A DNA stretch of 64,000 nucleotides. It comes from Streptomyces sp. NBC_01233 (GTDB lineage: Bacteria > Actinomycetota > Actinomycetes > Streptomycetales > Streptomycetaceae). Location of the stretch: NCBI RefSeq assembly GCF_035989305.1, contig NZ_CP108514.1, positions 5,061,501-5,125,500 of the forward strand, written 5' to 3'. This document shows positions 9,066 through 17,262 of the stretch, piece after piece; the first letter of the stretch is position 1; the number at the start of each line of letters is the position of its first letter. A model generated the notes under the pieces. It was not told where the DNA came from and made no database searches. It saw only the letters and a list, made by a program, of their open reading frames with translations. The translations under genes were made by a program, and so were the position numbers.

Positions 9066-9433
9066 GGTCGCCCCCTGGCGGAACACGGGCCTCCGGATGG
9101 TCGGCGGAGCATGATAGAGCACGCGCCGACGGGCGCCCCTGGGCTCAAACACGCTGGTCAGCACGGCAATTCAGATCATGGGCGGGCGGTAGGGTGCCGC
9201 TCCTGGGGAGGCCGCGGCTATGCCGATGCAGCGTCCGGACGGCGCAGGGTCACGCAACCTGTAGGCGCGGCGCTCCCCGGGCCCGGAGGTGCGGCCGGGT
9301 GCGCGGGCCCTCGGGGATGACTCCCCCCGGGGGCCCTGCCACGTCCAGGAGCCCCCGCGAACACGCCCCTTGCGCCACGGTGCGCCGACCAAAGCCCTGT
9401 CCCCGCAGGGGCCGGCGCTCGTACCGTGACGGT
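9066..9433. other. intergenic stretch before the portal operon
   Basis: No convincing minus-strand gene is visible in these 368 bp. A -10-like TATCAT about 60 bp upstream of the DUF1360 start could serve the portal operon. An imperfect hairpin of GGGCCC arms lies at about 9305-9337. Confidence 0.4.
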
Positions 9434-9592
9434 ATGTCTGATCTTCCGGACCTGGACAGCGGCGAGCACCTGTCCACGGTGGAGCTGGAGACCGACGAGG
9501 GCCGGGAGGCCGTGATCTACGGCCCCGGCCCCGGGTTCGAGGTGGTCGGGGTGGTGTTCATACCGGCCGCGCTGCTGGACGAGGAGTCCTAG
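9434..9592 (+). CDS. small acidic protein, 52 aa, opposite strand
   Basis: ATG at 9434 opens 52 codons with GC-rich third positions and a plausible acidic protein (MSDLPDLDSGEHLSTVELET). It is the only plus-strand gene in the packaging region and is convergent with terL, overlapping its stop by four bases. No ribosome site is obvious and translation could be leaderless. Unknown function. It could be a chance frame. Confidence 0.45.
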   Translation: MSDLPDLDSGEHLSTVELETDEGREAVIYGPGPGFEVVGVVFIPAALLDEES

Positions 9593-11262
9593 CGGCGACC
9601 AGGGGCACCGGGGCGGCCGGCGCCTTGCCCGCCGCCGAGGCTGCGCCCGTACCGGGACGCCGAGGTCGTCCGGCCAGTGCGCTGCGCGGGCGACTGGATC
9701 GAGGAGTACGCGAGGTTCTCGGCCCACATGGCCATCACGACCGTGTCGCCCCGGTCCGGGGAGCGGCCCAGGCGCGCGACGACGTCCTCCTTCGGCTCCA
9801 CCTTGATCTTCGGCGGCACTCCGGTGGTGACGTCCCATGTGGGGGTGGTGAGGTCGGAGAGCAGCAGGTCGTCCGGCGGCAGCATCAGCTCCGCGCCGAA
9901 CGCGGGGTCGAGGAGTTCCCTCACCCGCCAGTACGCCGCGCTGCGCACGTTCGTGAACCCCCACTCCCCATCACGGGTCCTTTGGCGCGTCTTCGCGGCC
10001 CCGGTGTAGGCGAGGACGGGCAAGCCGAGTTCCCGGAGGCGGTCCACCACGCCGCCGCCGACGCCGATGGAGTCGACCACCGGCACCATCCCGGCCGCGG
10101 CCTCCTCCTCGCCTTCCGCGTCCTGGCCCTGGCCGGTCAGGGCGGCCTGGACGCGGGCGGTGGTCTGCATGGTGTCCTGCCGGTCGTACGCGACCAGCTC
10201 CGCGATATGGAGGCCGGTGCGGCGGGCGAACACGGTGGAGTCCCCACCGGAGCGGGCGACGTCCACGCTGAGGATGCGCCGGCCGTCCACGGGCGGGCGC
10301 CCGGCCGCGTCCCATGCCTGCCAGCGCTCGACGGCAGCCTCCACCCACGCGAGGGGGATGACGCTGTCCTCGTCGGCCGCCCGGAACTCCCCCAGCACAC
10401 GGTTCGCGTACAGGGCGGAGTCCTGGCCCCACTGGCGGGCGCGCTGCCGGGCCCAGTCCTCGCTGATACGGCCGGCGGCGATCGCCTCCTCCAGCGTGAC
10501 GTGCCGGGTGTACCAGTCCTCCAGGCCGGGGGCGCGGCGGTGGATGTCGTAGAACCGGCCCGTCGTGGGGCCGGGGGTGGAGATGGCCAGGGCGAACGCC
10601 TCGGGGAAGCCCTCCATGCGTCCGCCGGAGAACGCGCCCTCGATCGCGTCCCACGTGGCGTCCGGGACGATCTTGGCCTCGTCAATCAGGTACAGCAGGG
10701 AGTCCGCGTGCGCGCCCTCGATCAGCTCCGCCTTGTTCGAGGCGACCGGCGAGGCCGCGCCGTGCTCCAGCTTGAGGTTCTGGGTCAGCAGCTCGGACAG
10801 GTCGGAGAACGGCGCCCGCCCGAGGACGTCCCAGCGGATACGGCGGGCCCACTTGTGGATCTCCGGCCACAGGTAGACGGACAGGTGACGCCACGCGGAC
10901 GCGGTGGTGAGGACCTTCCAGTCCACCCCGGCCGCGTCCCTCGTCGTCGCGAACCACAGCACCACCATGGACGCCATGCCGGTCTTGCCCAGGCCGTGAG
11001 GACCGCGCGCAGCGACGCGCCGGTACCGGGCGAGCGCGCCCATGATGTCGCCCTGGTACGCGGTGATGCCCTCCTGGCCCTGCCAGTCGATGACCTCCCG
11101 GGCCCAGGCGTCCGGCCGGTACATGTACCGCTCCTGTGCCTGGACGCGGCGCTCCAGGGCGGCGAGGTGGGGGCGCAGCTCAGCCGGCGCCCCCCGCGCG
11201 AGCCGGAGCCGGTCCGCGCGGGAGAGCTGCCTGTATGCCGCCTCCGCGTCACGCGTCAGCAT
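9589..11262 (-). CDS. terL: terminase large subunit
   Basis: ATP-driven DNA-packaging motor and nuclease. The 557-residue protein has Walker A GPHGLGKT (about 87-94) and Walker B LLYLIDEA (DE at about 194-195). A C-terminal RNase H-like nuclease has ILSVDVARSGGDST (Asp about 334) and VVDSIGVGGGVVDRL. The start overlaps terS by 14 bp. A glycine/arginine-rich tail follows residue 530. Confidence 0.92.
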   Translation of the reverse strand: MLTRDAEAAYRQLSRADRLRLARGAPAELRPHLAALERRVQAQERYMYRPDAWAREVIDWQGQEGITAYQGDIMGALARYRRVAARGPHGLGKTGMASMVVLWFATTRDAAGVDWKVLTTASAWRHLSVYLWPEIHKWARRIRWDVLGRAPFSDLSELLTQNLKLEHGAASPVASNKAELIEGAHADSLLYLIDEAKIVPDATWDAIEGAFSGGRMEGFPEAFALAISTPGPTTGRFYDIHRRAPGLEDWYTRHVTLEEAIAAGRISEDWARQRARQWGQDSALYANRVLGEFRAADEDSVIPLAWVEAAVERWQAWDAAGRPPVDGRRILSVDVARSGGDSTVFARRTGLHIAELVAYDRQDTMQTTARVQAALTGQGQDAEGEEEAAAGMVPVVDSIGVGGGVVDRLRELGLPVLAYTGAAKTRQRTRDGEWGFTNVRSAAYWRVRELLDPAFGAELMLPPDDLLLSDLTTPTWDVTTGVPPKIKVEPKEDVVARLGRSPDRGDTVVMAMWAENLAYSSIQSPAQRTGRTTSASRYGRSLGGGQGAGRPGAPGRR

Positions 11263-11683
11263 CGAGATCGTCCCCCGCCGGGGCGTTGCGGATGATCTCC
11301 ATCAGGTCCTCGGCGGTGACCTGCCCGGTGACGTCCAGGTCCAGGCGGTCCGGCTCGGCGAGGCCGTACAGCTTGACCACGCGGTCCGTGAGCCGGGCGG
11401 CCGTCTCCACGGCCTTGAGGTCGCCCTTCAACGCCTTGGGCCACACGGCGGCCAGGAGCCGCTGGTAGCGGCGTGCCTGGACCTCCCGCAGCGTCCCGGC
11501 CTCCTTCTTGAGGTCCGCGAGGTTGGCGGTCAGGGCCCGGGTCACGTCGGTGTGCGCCGCGCCCCTGGACGCGTAGCCCAGGCGCTCCGCGATCGTCTCG
11601 TAGTCCAGTCCGGCCAGGACCATCTGGATCGCGTTCTTGCGGCGCTCCGCGACCTCGGCCCTCTTCGCCTTGCTCGCGCTCAT
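11249..11683 (-). CDS. terS: terminase small subunit (HTH)
   Basis: 144 residues directly upstream of and overlapping the large subunit. The N-terminal half holds a helix-turn-helix (IQMVLAGLDYETIAERLGYA). The remainder is helical with a basic segment. Terminase small subunits recognise the packaging site and present DNA to the large subunit. Function is assigned from position and HTH. Confidence 0.75.
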   Translation of the reverse strand: MSASKAKRAEVAERRKNAIQMVLAGLDYETIAERLGYASRGAAHTDVTRALTANLADLKKEAGTLREVQARRYQRLLAAVWPKALKGDLKAVETAARLTDRVVKLYGLAEPDRLDLDVTGQVTAEDLMEIIRNAPAGDDLDADA

Positions 11684-11696
11684 CCGGGGGCCTCCG

Positions 11697-11725
11697 TTCG
11701 CACGTCGCTATTGGTTCGCACGTCG
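11697..11725. repeat. direct repeat TTCGCACGTCG ahead of terS
   Basis: Two exact 11-bp copies at 11697 and 11715, 18 bp apart, fill the 47-bp gap between folE and terS. They could be a promoter-linked operator or part of a packaging-recognition site. Confidence 0.5.
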
Positions 11726-11730
11726 GCCGG

Positions 11731-12438
11731 TCAACGGCCCATGAGGCGGTGGAGCTCGGCGCGTGCCTCCGCGCTCTCCCTCCAGGCGCCGGTGTAGCTG
11801 CTGGTCACCATCACGGACCCGGGCTTCCTCGCCCCCCGGTGGGTCAGGCAGCCGTGTTCGGACCGGATGATGCACGCGGAGCCGACGGGCTTGAGGTGCT
11901 GGTCCAGGGCGGCCGTGACCTGCTGGGTCAGCTGCTCCTGTGTCTGGAGGCGCCGGGCGTAGACGTCCAGGACGCGCGGGAGCTTGGACAGGCCGGCGAC
12001 CGGCTCCCCGGGGCGAGGCTGGTACGCGATGTCCGCGTGGCCGGTGAAGACCAGCATGTGGTGCTCGCAGAGGCTCGCGAAGGGGACGCCGGTGACGATG
12101 ATGGGGCCGCCGTCGTGGTCCACGGGGAAGGTGCGGGCGAGGTGGACGGCCGGGTCCTCGCGGTACCCGGCGGTCATCTCCGCGAGGGCGCGCAGCACGC
12201 GGGCCGGGGTGTCGCGCAGGGCGGGGCTGTCGGGGTCCAGGCCGGTAGCGACCATCCAGGCCCGGAGGCCCTGGGCGTGTGCCTGGGCGGCCAGGGCGTG
12301 GTCGCCGGGGCGGACGGTGTAGCCGCGCGCGGTGGTGTCCTCGGCCGGCTCCGGGGCGAGGACATCGGCGGGCGCGTCGTCCTGGTCCCCGGGGAGGGTG
12401 GCCGCGGCCGGGGTGGTGTCGGTGCTGGTCATGATCAT
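11731..12438 (-). CDS. folE: GTP cyclohydrolase I
   Basis: Converts GTP to 7,8-dihydroneopterin triphosphate, the first step to 7-deazaguanine (and folate). 235 residues. The first ~40 are a disordered extension. The catalytic domain has zinc ligands CEHH (Cys124, His127) and HGC (Cys197), plus SKLPR and TQEQLT motifs. The ATG overlaps the queE stop (ATGA). It is the last gene of the deazaguanine operon. A phage-borne copy next to queD/queE/dpdA points to DNA modification rather than folate. Confidence 0.92.
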   Translation of the reverse strand: MIMTSTDTTPAAATLPGDQDDAPADVLAPEPAEDTTARGYTVRPGDHALAAQAHAQGLRAWMVATGLDPDSPALRDTPARVLRALAEMTAGYREDPAVHLARTFPVDHDGGPIIVTGVPFASLCEHHMLVFTGHADIAYQPRPGEPVAGLSKLPRVLDVYARRLQTQEQLTQQVTAALDQHLKPVGSACIIRSEHGCLTHRGARKPGSVMVTSSYTGAWRESAEARAELHRLMGR

Positions 12439-13160
12439 CGGCCCTTCTCGTCCCCCCACGCGTGCACGTGGAGGCGGGTGGTCAGGTTGAATCCGGCGGC
12501 GATGGCCGGGTCGGCGATCTGCGCGAGGCGGTTGCACAGGGCGGGGCTGTCGGTGCCTTCGGGCATGACCCACACCCGGGAGGGGTCCAGGGCGTGGGTG
12601 TCGGCGAAGGTGACGACCTCGGCGACGTCGGCGGGGTTCTGGCACACGAACTTGAACGCGGCCTTCCCGGTGGCGTGGAGCGCGGCCAGGGCCTCCGGGC
12701 GGATCCGCTTGGCCTCCGGGTCGCCGGCATGGGCGAGCTTGGGCGACACGTTGAAGCGGGTGATCCACTGGGCGGTGAGGGCGTCCGGCTCCTGGGTGCC
12801 GTTGGTCTCGACCTCGGTCTCCACCCCGGCGGCGCGCAGGGTGCCCAGCAGGGAGCGCCATCCGTCCTGTTGCTGGTGGAGGAGGGGTTCCCCGCCCGTG
12901 ATGACGATGAGGTCCGGCAGTCCGTCCAGGGCCCGGGTGACGATGTCCTCGACGGTCGTGCGCGTGAGGGTGGCCCGGAGGTCGAAGCGGCGGGCGTCCC
13001 AGGTCTCCGGGGTGTCGCACCAGGTGCACGTCAGGTTGCAGCCGCCGAGGCGGATGAACGCGCAGCGGCGGCCGGTCGACGGGCCCTCTCCCTGGACGGT
13101 GGGCCCGAACACCTCCCGGACGACGAGGGTGTGGGCGAGGTCCAGCGTCACGGTGCTCAC
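12435..13160 (-). CDS. queE: 7-carboxy-7-deazaguanine synthase, radical SAM
   Basis: Radical SAM ring contraction of 6-carboxytetrahydropterin to 7-carboxy-7-deazaguanine (CDG). 241 residues with the cluster motif CNLTCTWC (Cys41, Cys45, Cys48), a substrate loop FGPTVQGEGPSTG and the SAM-binding TGGEP. The GTG overlaps queD's stop by four bases. All core residues expected for QueE are visible. Confidence 0.93.
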   Translation of the reverse strand: MSTVTLDLAHTLVVREVFGPTVQGEGPSTGRRCAFIRLGGCNLTCTWCDTPETWDARRFDLRATLTRTTVEDIVTRALDGLPDLIVITGGEPLLHQQQDGWRSLLGTLRAAGVETEVETNGTQEPDALTAQWITRFNVSPKLAHAGDPEAKRIRPEALAALHATGKAAFKFVCQNPADVAEVVTFADTHALDPSRVWVMPEGTDSPALCNRLAQIADPAIAAGFNLTTRLHVHAWGDEKGR

Positions 13161-13585
13161 TGGGCGGTCCAGGTGGCGGCGTTGACGTGCGTCTCGCTGA
13201 TCTTGACCTGGGTGACCTGGGCGCCGGGGGCATGGACGAGGTCGAACAGGGCGTCGCCGGCGACTCGGGCGATGAGGGCGGCCACGTTCTCGACGGTGGG
13301 CCACCCGGGGACCTGGTGGATCTTCATGCCGTACGGGGCGAGGACGGGCAGCAGCGGGTCGGCCGGGCCGAGCATGAGGCCGTGGTCCAGGTGCTCGTCG
13401 ATCCAGCGGCGGAGCTGCCGCTTGAAGGGCCCGAACTCCACGACGAGGCCGCTGTCCAGGGCCGGGGCCTCGACGGTGACCTCGGCCCACCAGGAGTGGC
13501 CGTGGAGGGACTGGCACTTCCCGGGCAGGTGCGGGAGCCGGTGCCCGGTCTCGAAGTTGTGCCGGACGATCACGCCGTGGCTCAT
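13157..13585 (-). CDS. queD: 6-carboxytetrahydropterin synthase
   Basis: Converts dihydroneopterin triphosphate to 6-carboxytetrahydropterin, the substrate of QueE. 142 residues, a T-fold enzyme. His15, His28 and His30 (GHRL, LHGH) form the zinc site. Cys24 is the likely catalytic cysteine, with PTVEN and ETHVN motifs downstream. Overlaps both neighbours by four bases. Confidence 0.92.
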   Translation of the reverse strand: MSHGVIVRHNFETGHRLPHLPGKCQSLHGHSWWAEVTVEAPALDSGLVVEFGPFKRQLRRWIDEHLDHGLMLGPADPLLPVLAPYGMKIHQVPGWPTVENVAALIARVAGDALFDLVHAPGAQVTQVKISETHVNAATWTAQ

Positions 13586-14025
13586 GCCTGGCCCCCTCGG
13601 GCGACGGTGTAGCGGGTGGTGGAGTTGTCGTGGCCGATGTCGTCGTGGACGCCGATGACGTCCAGGTGGACGGCGCGGAGGCGGTACTCGCCGCCCCAGG
13701 GCTCCCAGGCGGGGGCCACGTAGCCGTCCAGGTGGGCGAACAGGCGGTCGGCGATGTCCTCGTTGGTGGCGTCCTTGAAGACCTTGCGGGTCAGTTCGTG
13801 GATGCGGGTCTCCAGCGCGGCGTTCGTCTCCGCGAAGGAGGGGTAGCCGTGGCGGCCGACGGTGTCGTAGACGACGGTGACGGCGCCGGTGTGGGAGTGG
13901 GCGCGCAAGCCCATGGCCCGGTTGACGTTGGTGAAGTAGATGCCGAACGGGCCGACGTCCACGGTGCGCACCAGGCCCGGCGGGGCGGCGGGGACGGGGA
14001 CGGTCTCGGGGGATGGCTCGGTCAC
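13582..14025 (-). CDS. unknown 147-aa protein inside the deazaguanine operon
   Basis: GTG-initiated and coupled on both sides (four-base overlaps with dpdA and queD). I do not recognise a family. The predicted order is two strands (IYFTNVNRAMGLRAHSH, AVTVVYDTVG), two helices (residues about 65-105) and two strands (YRLRAVHLDVIGVHDD, STTRYTVARG). That order is compatible with a T-fold like QueD and FolE, and histidines cluster at AHSH and HLDVIGVHDD. Given the missing QueC, it is a candidate for a base-tailoring step, by inference only. Confidence 0.7.
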   Translation of the reverse strand: MTEPSPETVPVPAAPPGLVRTVDVGPFGIYFTNVNRAMGLRAHSHTGAVTVVYDTVGRHGYPSFAETNAALETRIHELTRKVFKDATNEDIADRLFAHLDGYVAPAWEPWGGEYRLRAVHLDVIGVHDDIGHDNSTTRYTVARGGQA

Positions 14026-14963
14026 GGGTTGCTCGCTTCCTGTCGGGCGGCCTGGATGCCGGCCGCGGCCCGGTAGAGGTTGGTGGTGGTGGCCTCCGCG
14101 AGGTACAGGTGGAGGCCGGGGGGCGCCGGCCGTGGCCCTCCCCGGGTGACGGGGTTGTGGGCGCCGGGCGGGATCTCGATCGGGCCGTGACGGGCCCGGA
14201 TGTACTCCTCCGCGCGGCGCCATGCGACGGCGGCGAGCACGGTGGCGTCGGTGCGGTTGTAGGTGGCCCGGGTGGCGAGGGACATGGGGTTGATGTGGTG
14301 CGCGCGCACCAGGTCCCGGTGCTTGAGCAGGCCCTCCCGGTCGCGCATCATCAGGTTCGTCCACGTGCCGGTGGCCGCGTCGAACAGCTTGATCACGCCG
14401 AAGCGGAAGCCGGAGCCCCACGTCGAGGAGTCCACGGAGTAGAACGGGAACTCCCGCAGGGCGCGCCAGACGGTGAGCCCGAACCCGTGGAAGACCGCGC
14501 GGCCGTCAGCGATGCGGAAGGCTTTCGCGATCCAGGGCAGCACCTCCTTGACGGGGTTGCCGAGGAGCTTGCCGAGGGCGATGTACGTGTATCCCTCGTC
14601 GATGTACCGCTCCAGCCAGTGCCAGGGGTCGCCGGTGTGGAAGACGGGGATCGGCTCCAGGCCGTGGACGAGCTCCAGTTCCTTCTGGTTGCGCCACGTG
14701 GCCTCCGGGCCGCCGATGACGTCCAGGTTGGCGTACAGGGTGAGTTGACGGTCCCACTTCTGGCACCAGGCGGCGTAGTCCTCCAGGGTCAGGTGGATGC
14801 CCATGGTGCGCGCGGAGTGGGCGCCGGAGTCCCCGAAGATCATGTTGACCGGGGTGGCCAGCTTGTTGGTGAAGTCGCGCATGTCCTTCGGGCGCCAGAA
14901 CGCGAAGGAGCACAGGGCCTTGAAGTCCTGGTCCAGGCCGAGGTGGACCGGGGCCGGGCTCAT
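14022..14963 (-). CDS. dpdA: DpdA, DNA 7-deazaguanine transglycosylase
   Basis: A TIM-barrel enzyme related to tRNA-guanine transglycosylase that exchanges guanine in DNA for a 7-deazaguanine. 313 residues. The motifs match phage DpdA proteins: FGDSGAHS (Asp45), YANLDVIGG (Asp81), YIALGKLLGN, VFHGFGLTVW and PFYSVDSSTW (Asp178). The aspartates in DSG and VDSS are the expected acid and nucleophile positions. It sits between ParB-like genes and the CDG biosynthesis genes with four-base overlaps. Confidence 0.85.
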   Translation of the reverse strand: MSPAPVHLGLDQDFKALCSFAFWRPKDMRDFTNKLATPVNMIFGDSGAHSARTMGIHLTLEDYAAWCQKWDRQLTLYANLDVIGGPEATWRNQKELELVHGLEPIPVFHTGDPWHWLERYIDEGYTYIALGKLLGNPVKEVLPWIAKAFRIADGRAVFHGFGLTVWRALREFPFYSVDSSTWGSGFRFGVIKLFDAATGTWTNLMMRDREGLLKHRDLVRAHHINPMSLATRATYNRTDATVLAAVAWRRAEEYIRARHGPIEIPPGAHNPVTRGGPRPAPPGLHLYLAEATTTNLYRAAAGIQAARQEASNP

Positions 14964-15661
14964 GCCGTGGCCGCCTTCGCGCGGCCGGCCTCGATCTCGT
15001 CCAGCAGGTGGCCGAGCTTGACCTCGTCGTCCTTGCCGGGGTGGGCGTCCAGGGCCAGGCGCCACCGGTCGAACATCTCCGCGTCCACGGCCATGTTGAT
15101 CTTCGGGCGGAACACGTCTTCGTTGGGCTCGCCGTGGTGGTCCGCGAGCTGGACCACCTCGTCCGGCGGGGCGGTGAGCAGCGCGGTGATGTCCTCGACG
15201 TCCCGGGGGGTGTAGCCGGTGCCCTCCAGGTCGTCCAGGCCGGCGAGGAGTTCGGACAACGCCTCGTAGTCGTACGTGCCGAGGTCGGCGGCGCGGTTGT
15301 CCACGATGTTGATGCGGCGGGCGGTGTCCTCGTCGCAGGTGACGACCTCGCAGCGGGGGGCGGTCTCCCAGTCCGGGGAGTTGCCGCAGATGCCGCACGG
15401 CCGCTTGCCGCGCCCGGTCTTGACCTTGACGCCGCAGTCGCCGGGGCCGTGGGCGGCGAATGCCTGCATGGTGTGGTTGCCCGCGAGGACGATGAGCGGC
15501 CCGTTCTCGATCTCCCGGACCACGAGGGAGCGGTACTGCCCGTTCCGGCGCAGGCTCTCCACGATGGTCTCCACGTTGCCCCTCTTGGCGTTGCCGGGGA
15601 ACGGGGTGAGCTGGTCCAGGGGGATGGCGGCCGTGCGGACGTAGGTGGCCTGGTCGGTCAT
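14960..15661 (-). CDS. ParB/Srx-domain protein, paralogue 1 (adjacent to DpdA)
   Basis: 233 residues. The N-terminal half is a ParB/sulfiredoxin-like domain with LTPFPGNAKRG, RNGQYRSLVVRE and VLAGNHTMQA in place of the usual GHRR box. Next come a cysteine-bearing insert (CGICGN, RCEVVTCDEDTARRIN) and VDNRAADLGTYD. The C-terminus differs from the paralogues. Coupled to dpdA by ATGA. In the bacterial dpd cluster a ParB-like protein, DpdB, is needed with DpdA for base insertion. A similar partner role is inferred here. Confidence 0.8.
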   Translation of the reverse strand: MTDQATYVRTAAIPLDQLTPFPGNAKRGNVETIVESLRRNGQYRSLVVREIENGPLIVLAGNHTMQAFAAHGPGDCGVKVKTGRGKRPCGICGNSPDWETAPRCEVVTCDEDTARRINIVDNRAADLGTYDYEALSELLAGLDDLEGTGYTPRDVEDITALLTAPPDEVVQLADHHGEPNEDVFRPKINMAVDAEMFDRWRLALDAHPGKDDEVKLGHLLDEIEAGRAKAATA

Positions 15662-16347
15662 GGGCGGGGGCTCCCTTGCTGGTGGTCGGGGGGACTCGAG
15701 GACGCGGGCGTGACCCGGTCGAGGAGGTACCGGAAGCGGGTGGCGTCATCGCCCGGGTTCGAGCACGAGGCGGTGAGGTCGTAGAACCGATCCCGGTCCT
15801 CCGGCGGCACGGTGAACCGCAGGACGGGCCACATGCCCTCGTCCTCCGGGTCGCGGTAGGTGTCGGCCAGCTCCTCCATGGAGGGGGGCGGGGCCAGCAG
15901 CCGCTCGACGTCGGCGTCCTGGTAGCCGGTGCCGCCGTAGTCCTCCTCCAGGAAGGACAGCAACTCGGCGAGGTCGTCCGGGTCGTAGGACCCGAGGTCC
16001 GCGGCCCGGTTGTCCACCAGGTTGATGCGGCGGGCGGTGTCCTCGTCGCAGACGACGACCTCGCAGCGCGCGGCCAGGGTCCAGGCCGGATCGTTTCCGC
16101 ACACCCCGCACGGCTTGTGCCCGCAGTCGCCGGCGCCGTGGGCGTCCAGGGCCTGGGCGGTGTGGTTCCCGGCGAGGACGACGAGGGGGGAGCCGGGCAG
16201 CTCCCGGACGACGAGGGAGCGGTACTGCCCGTTCCGGCGCAGGCTCTCCAGGATCGCGCGGACGTCCCCGCGCTTGGCGTTGCCGGGGAACGGGGTGAGG
16301 TCGGACAGCGGCAGGAGCGCGGTCCGCACGTAGGTGGCCTGGGTCAA
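15658..16347 (-). CDS. ParB/Srx-domain protein, paralogue 2
   Basis: 229 residues, TTG start preceded by GAGGGG. Shares most of its first 150 residues with the neighbours (TPFPGNAKRGDVRAILESL, GNHTAQA, CGVCGN, CEVVVCDEDTARRINLVDN). It diverges after residue 155 with a short C-terminal domain (WPVLRFTVPPEDRDRFYDL). Heads the sub-operon that includes dpdA. A promoter-like motif is at 16369-16388. Confidence 0.78.
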   Translation of the reverse strand: MTQATYVRTALLPLSDLTPFPGNAKRGDVRAILESLRRNGQYRSLVVRELPGSPLVVLAGNHTAQALDAHGAGDCGHKPCGVCGNDPAWTLAARCEVVVCDEDTARRINLVDNRAADLGSYDPDDLAELLSFLEEDYGGTGYQDADVERLLAPPPSMEELADTYRDPEDEGMWPVLRFTVPPEDRDRFYDLTASCSNPGDDATRFRYLLDRVTPASSSPPDHQQGSPRP

Positions 16348-16368
16348 TGCCGTCCCCTCTCGCGTGTT

Positions 16369-16388
16369 GGCAGCGCAAGAGGATAAGC
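16369..16388 (-). promoter_or_regulatory. promoter-like TATCCT motif before ParB paralogue 2
   Basis: On the minus strand CTTATCCTCTTGCGCTGCC, about 25 bp upstream of the TTG start. A near-identical motif (TATCCT, then TGCGC) lies before paralogue 3 at 18136-18154, suggesting a common -10 element for the modification operon. It lacks the TTGCAA operator of the early units. Confidence 0.45.
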
Positions 16389-16509
16389 GGAGGCTCAGCG
16401 GGCGCCCGGTGGACAGCCTCCGGCAGTGATCAGAAGGGGAGTTGACGGGGCGTCGGGGGTGAAGCGGAACGGGCCCGCCGGTGCGGTGGCGGGTTCCCCG
16501 TGGCGGGGC

Positions 16510-17262
16510 TCAGCGGGGGCGTGCCGCGCGTTTGGCGTCCCGCTCGGCCTGCCACTCGCGGAAGGTGCGCCCGGCCATGCGGCGCCGGAACTGCGGGATG
16601 TTGTTCGCGGGGATGCCGACCGGCGCGGGGCCGAGGACGGCCAGGAGGTCGCTCGCGTCCTGGGAGTGGTACCCGGCGGACAGGATGGCCGCCTCGTCCG
16701 GGAAGACGTCCGCGACCCGGTCGGTCGGCCGGATCAGGTGGTCCTCGTTCCCGCCGTACGAAAAGACGTAGCGGAAGTTCCTGGGCGGGGCGGGCTCGAC
16801 CAGGCGCCGGAACCTGGACACCTCCTTGGTGTAGGCGTAGAAGTTCACCCCCGGCCGGAACGCGATCAGGCGCAGCCACATGGACAGGTACCGGTCGCTG
16901 AAGAAGTCGCCGGCATCGTGGATGCGGATCCAGCCGCCACGGTGGCGAGAGTGCGCGAGCTCGGCGGCCATCTGCCGCTGCCACCCGCCCGGGTTGTCCA
17001 GCACGTAGGCCAGGTTCTGCTGGTGGCGCTCGACCACCCCGGGGAAGTTGTAGGTCCCGTTCCTCGCGTAACAAGCCTGAGCGCAGACCCCAGCGGCCGG
17101 ACAGGTCTTGACGACCCGTCCGTCCCACAAGCGCGTGGCCAGGGCCGGGATCGTCCAGTTCCAGATGTTCTCTTCCCGCAGCTCCGTGTTCTGGGTGAGC
17201 AGCCGGGGCGGCCGGCGAACGCGTCGGCGCAGGGCCGGCGCCTCGAGGACGTTGGCGCTCAC
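16510..17262 (-). CDS. GP88-like cysteine-motif protein
   Basis: 250 residues, GTG overlapping the previous stop. Around residues 56-80 it has the pattern CPAAGVCAQACYARNGTYNF, followed by ERHQQNL, IRIHDAGDFFSDRYL and NFYAYTKE. That is the signature I associate with the phage GP88 family (cysteine cluster, TIM-barrel-like repeats). No reaction is known. Placement between ParB-like genes of a DpdA operon suggests a link to DNA modification, by context only. Confidence 0.6.
   Translation of the reverse strand: MSANVLEAPALRRRVRRPPRLLTQNTELREENIWNWTIPALATRLWDGRVVKTCPAAGVCAQACYARNGTYNFPGVVERHQQNLAYVLDNPGGWQRQMAAELAHSRHRGGWIRIHDAGDFFSDRYLSMWLRLIAFRPGVNFYAYTKEVSRFRRLVEPAPPRNFRYVFSYGGNEDHLIRPTDRVADVFPDEAAILSAGYHSQDASDLLAVLGPAPVGIPANNIPQFRRRMAGRTFREWQAERDAKRAARPR

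Noticed and set aside
11731..14963. Queuosine tRNA-modification locus of the host
   Set aside because: It lies inside the prophage, is coupled to packaging genes, carries DpdA rather than a tRNA-type transglycosylase, and lacks QueC.
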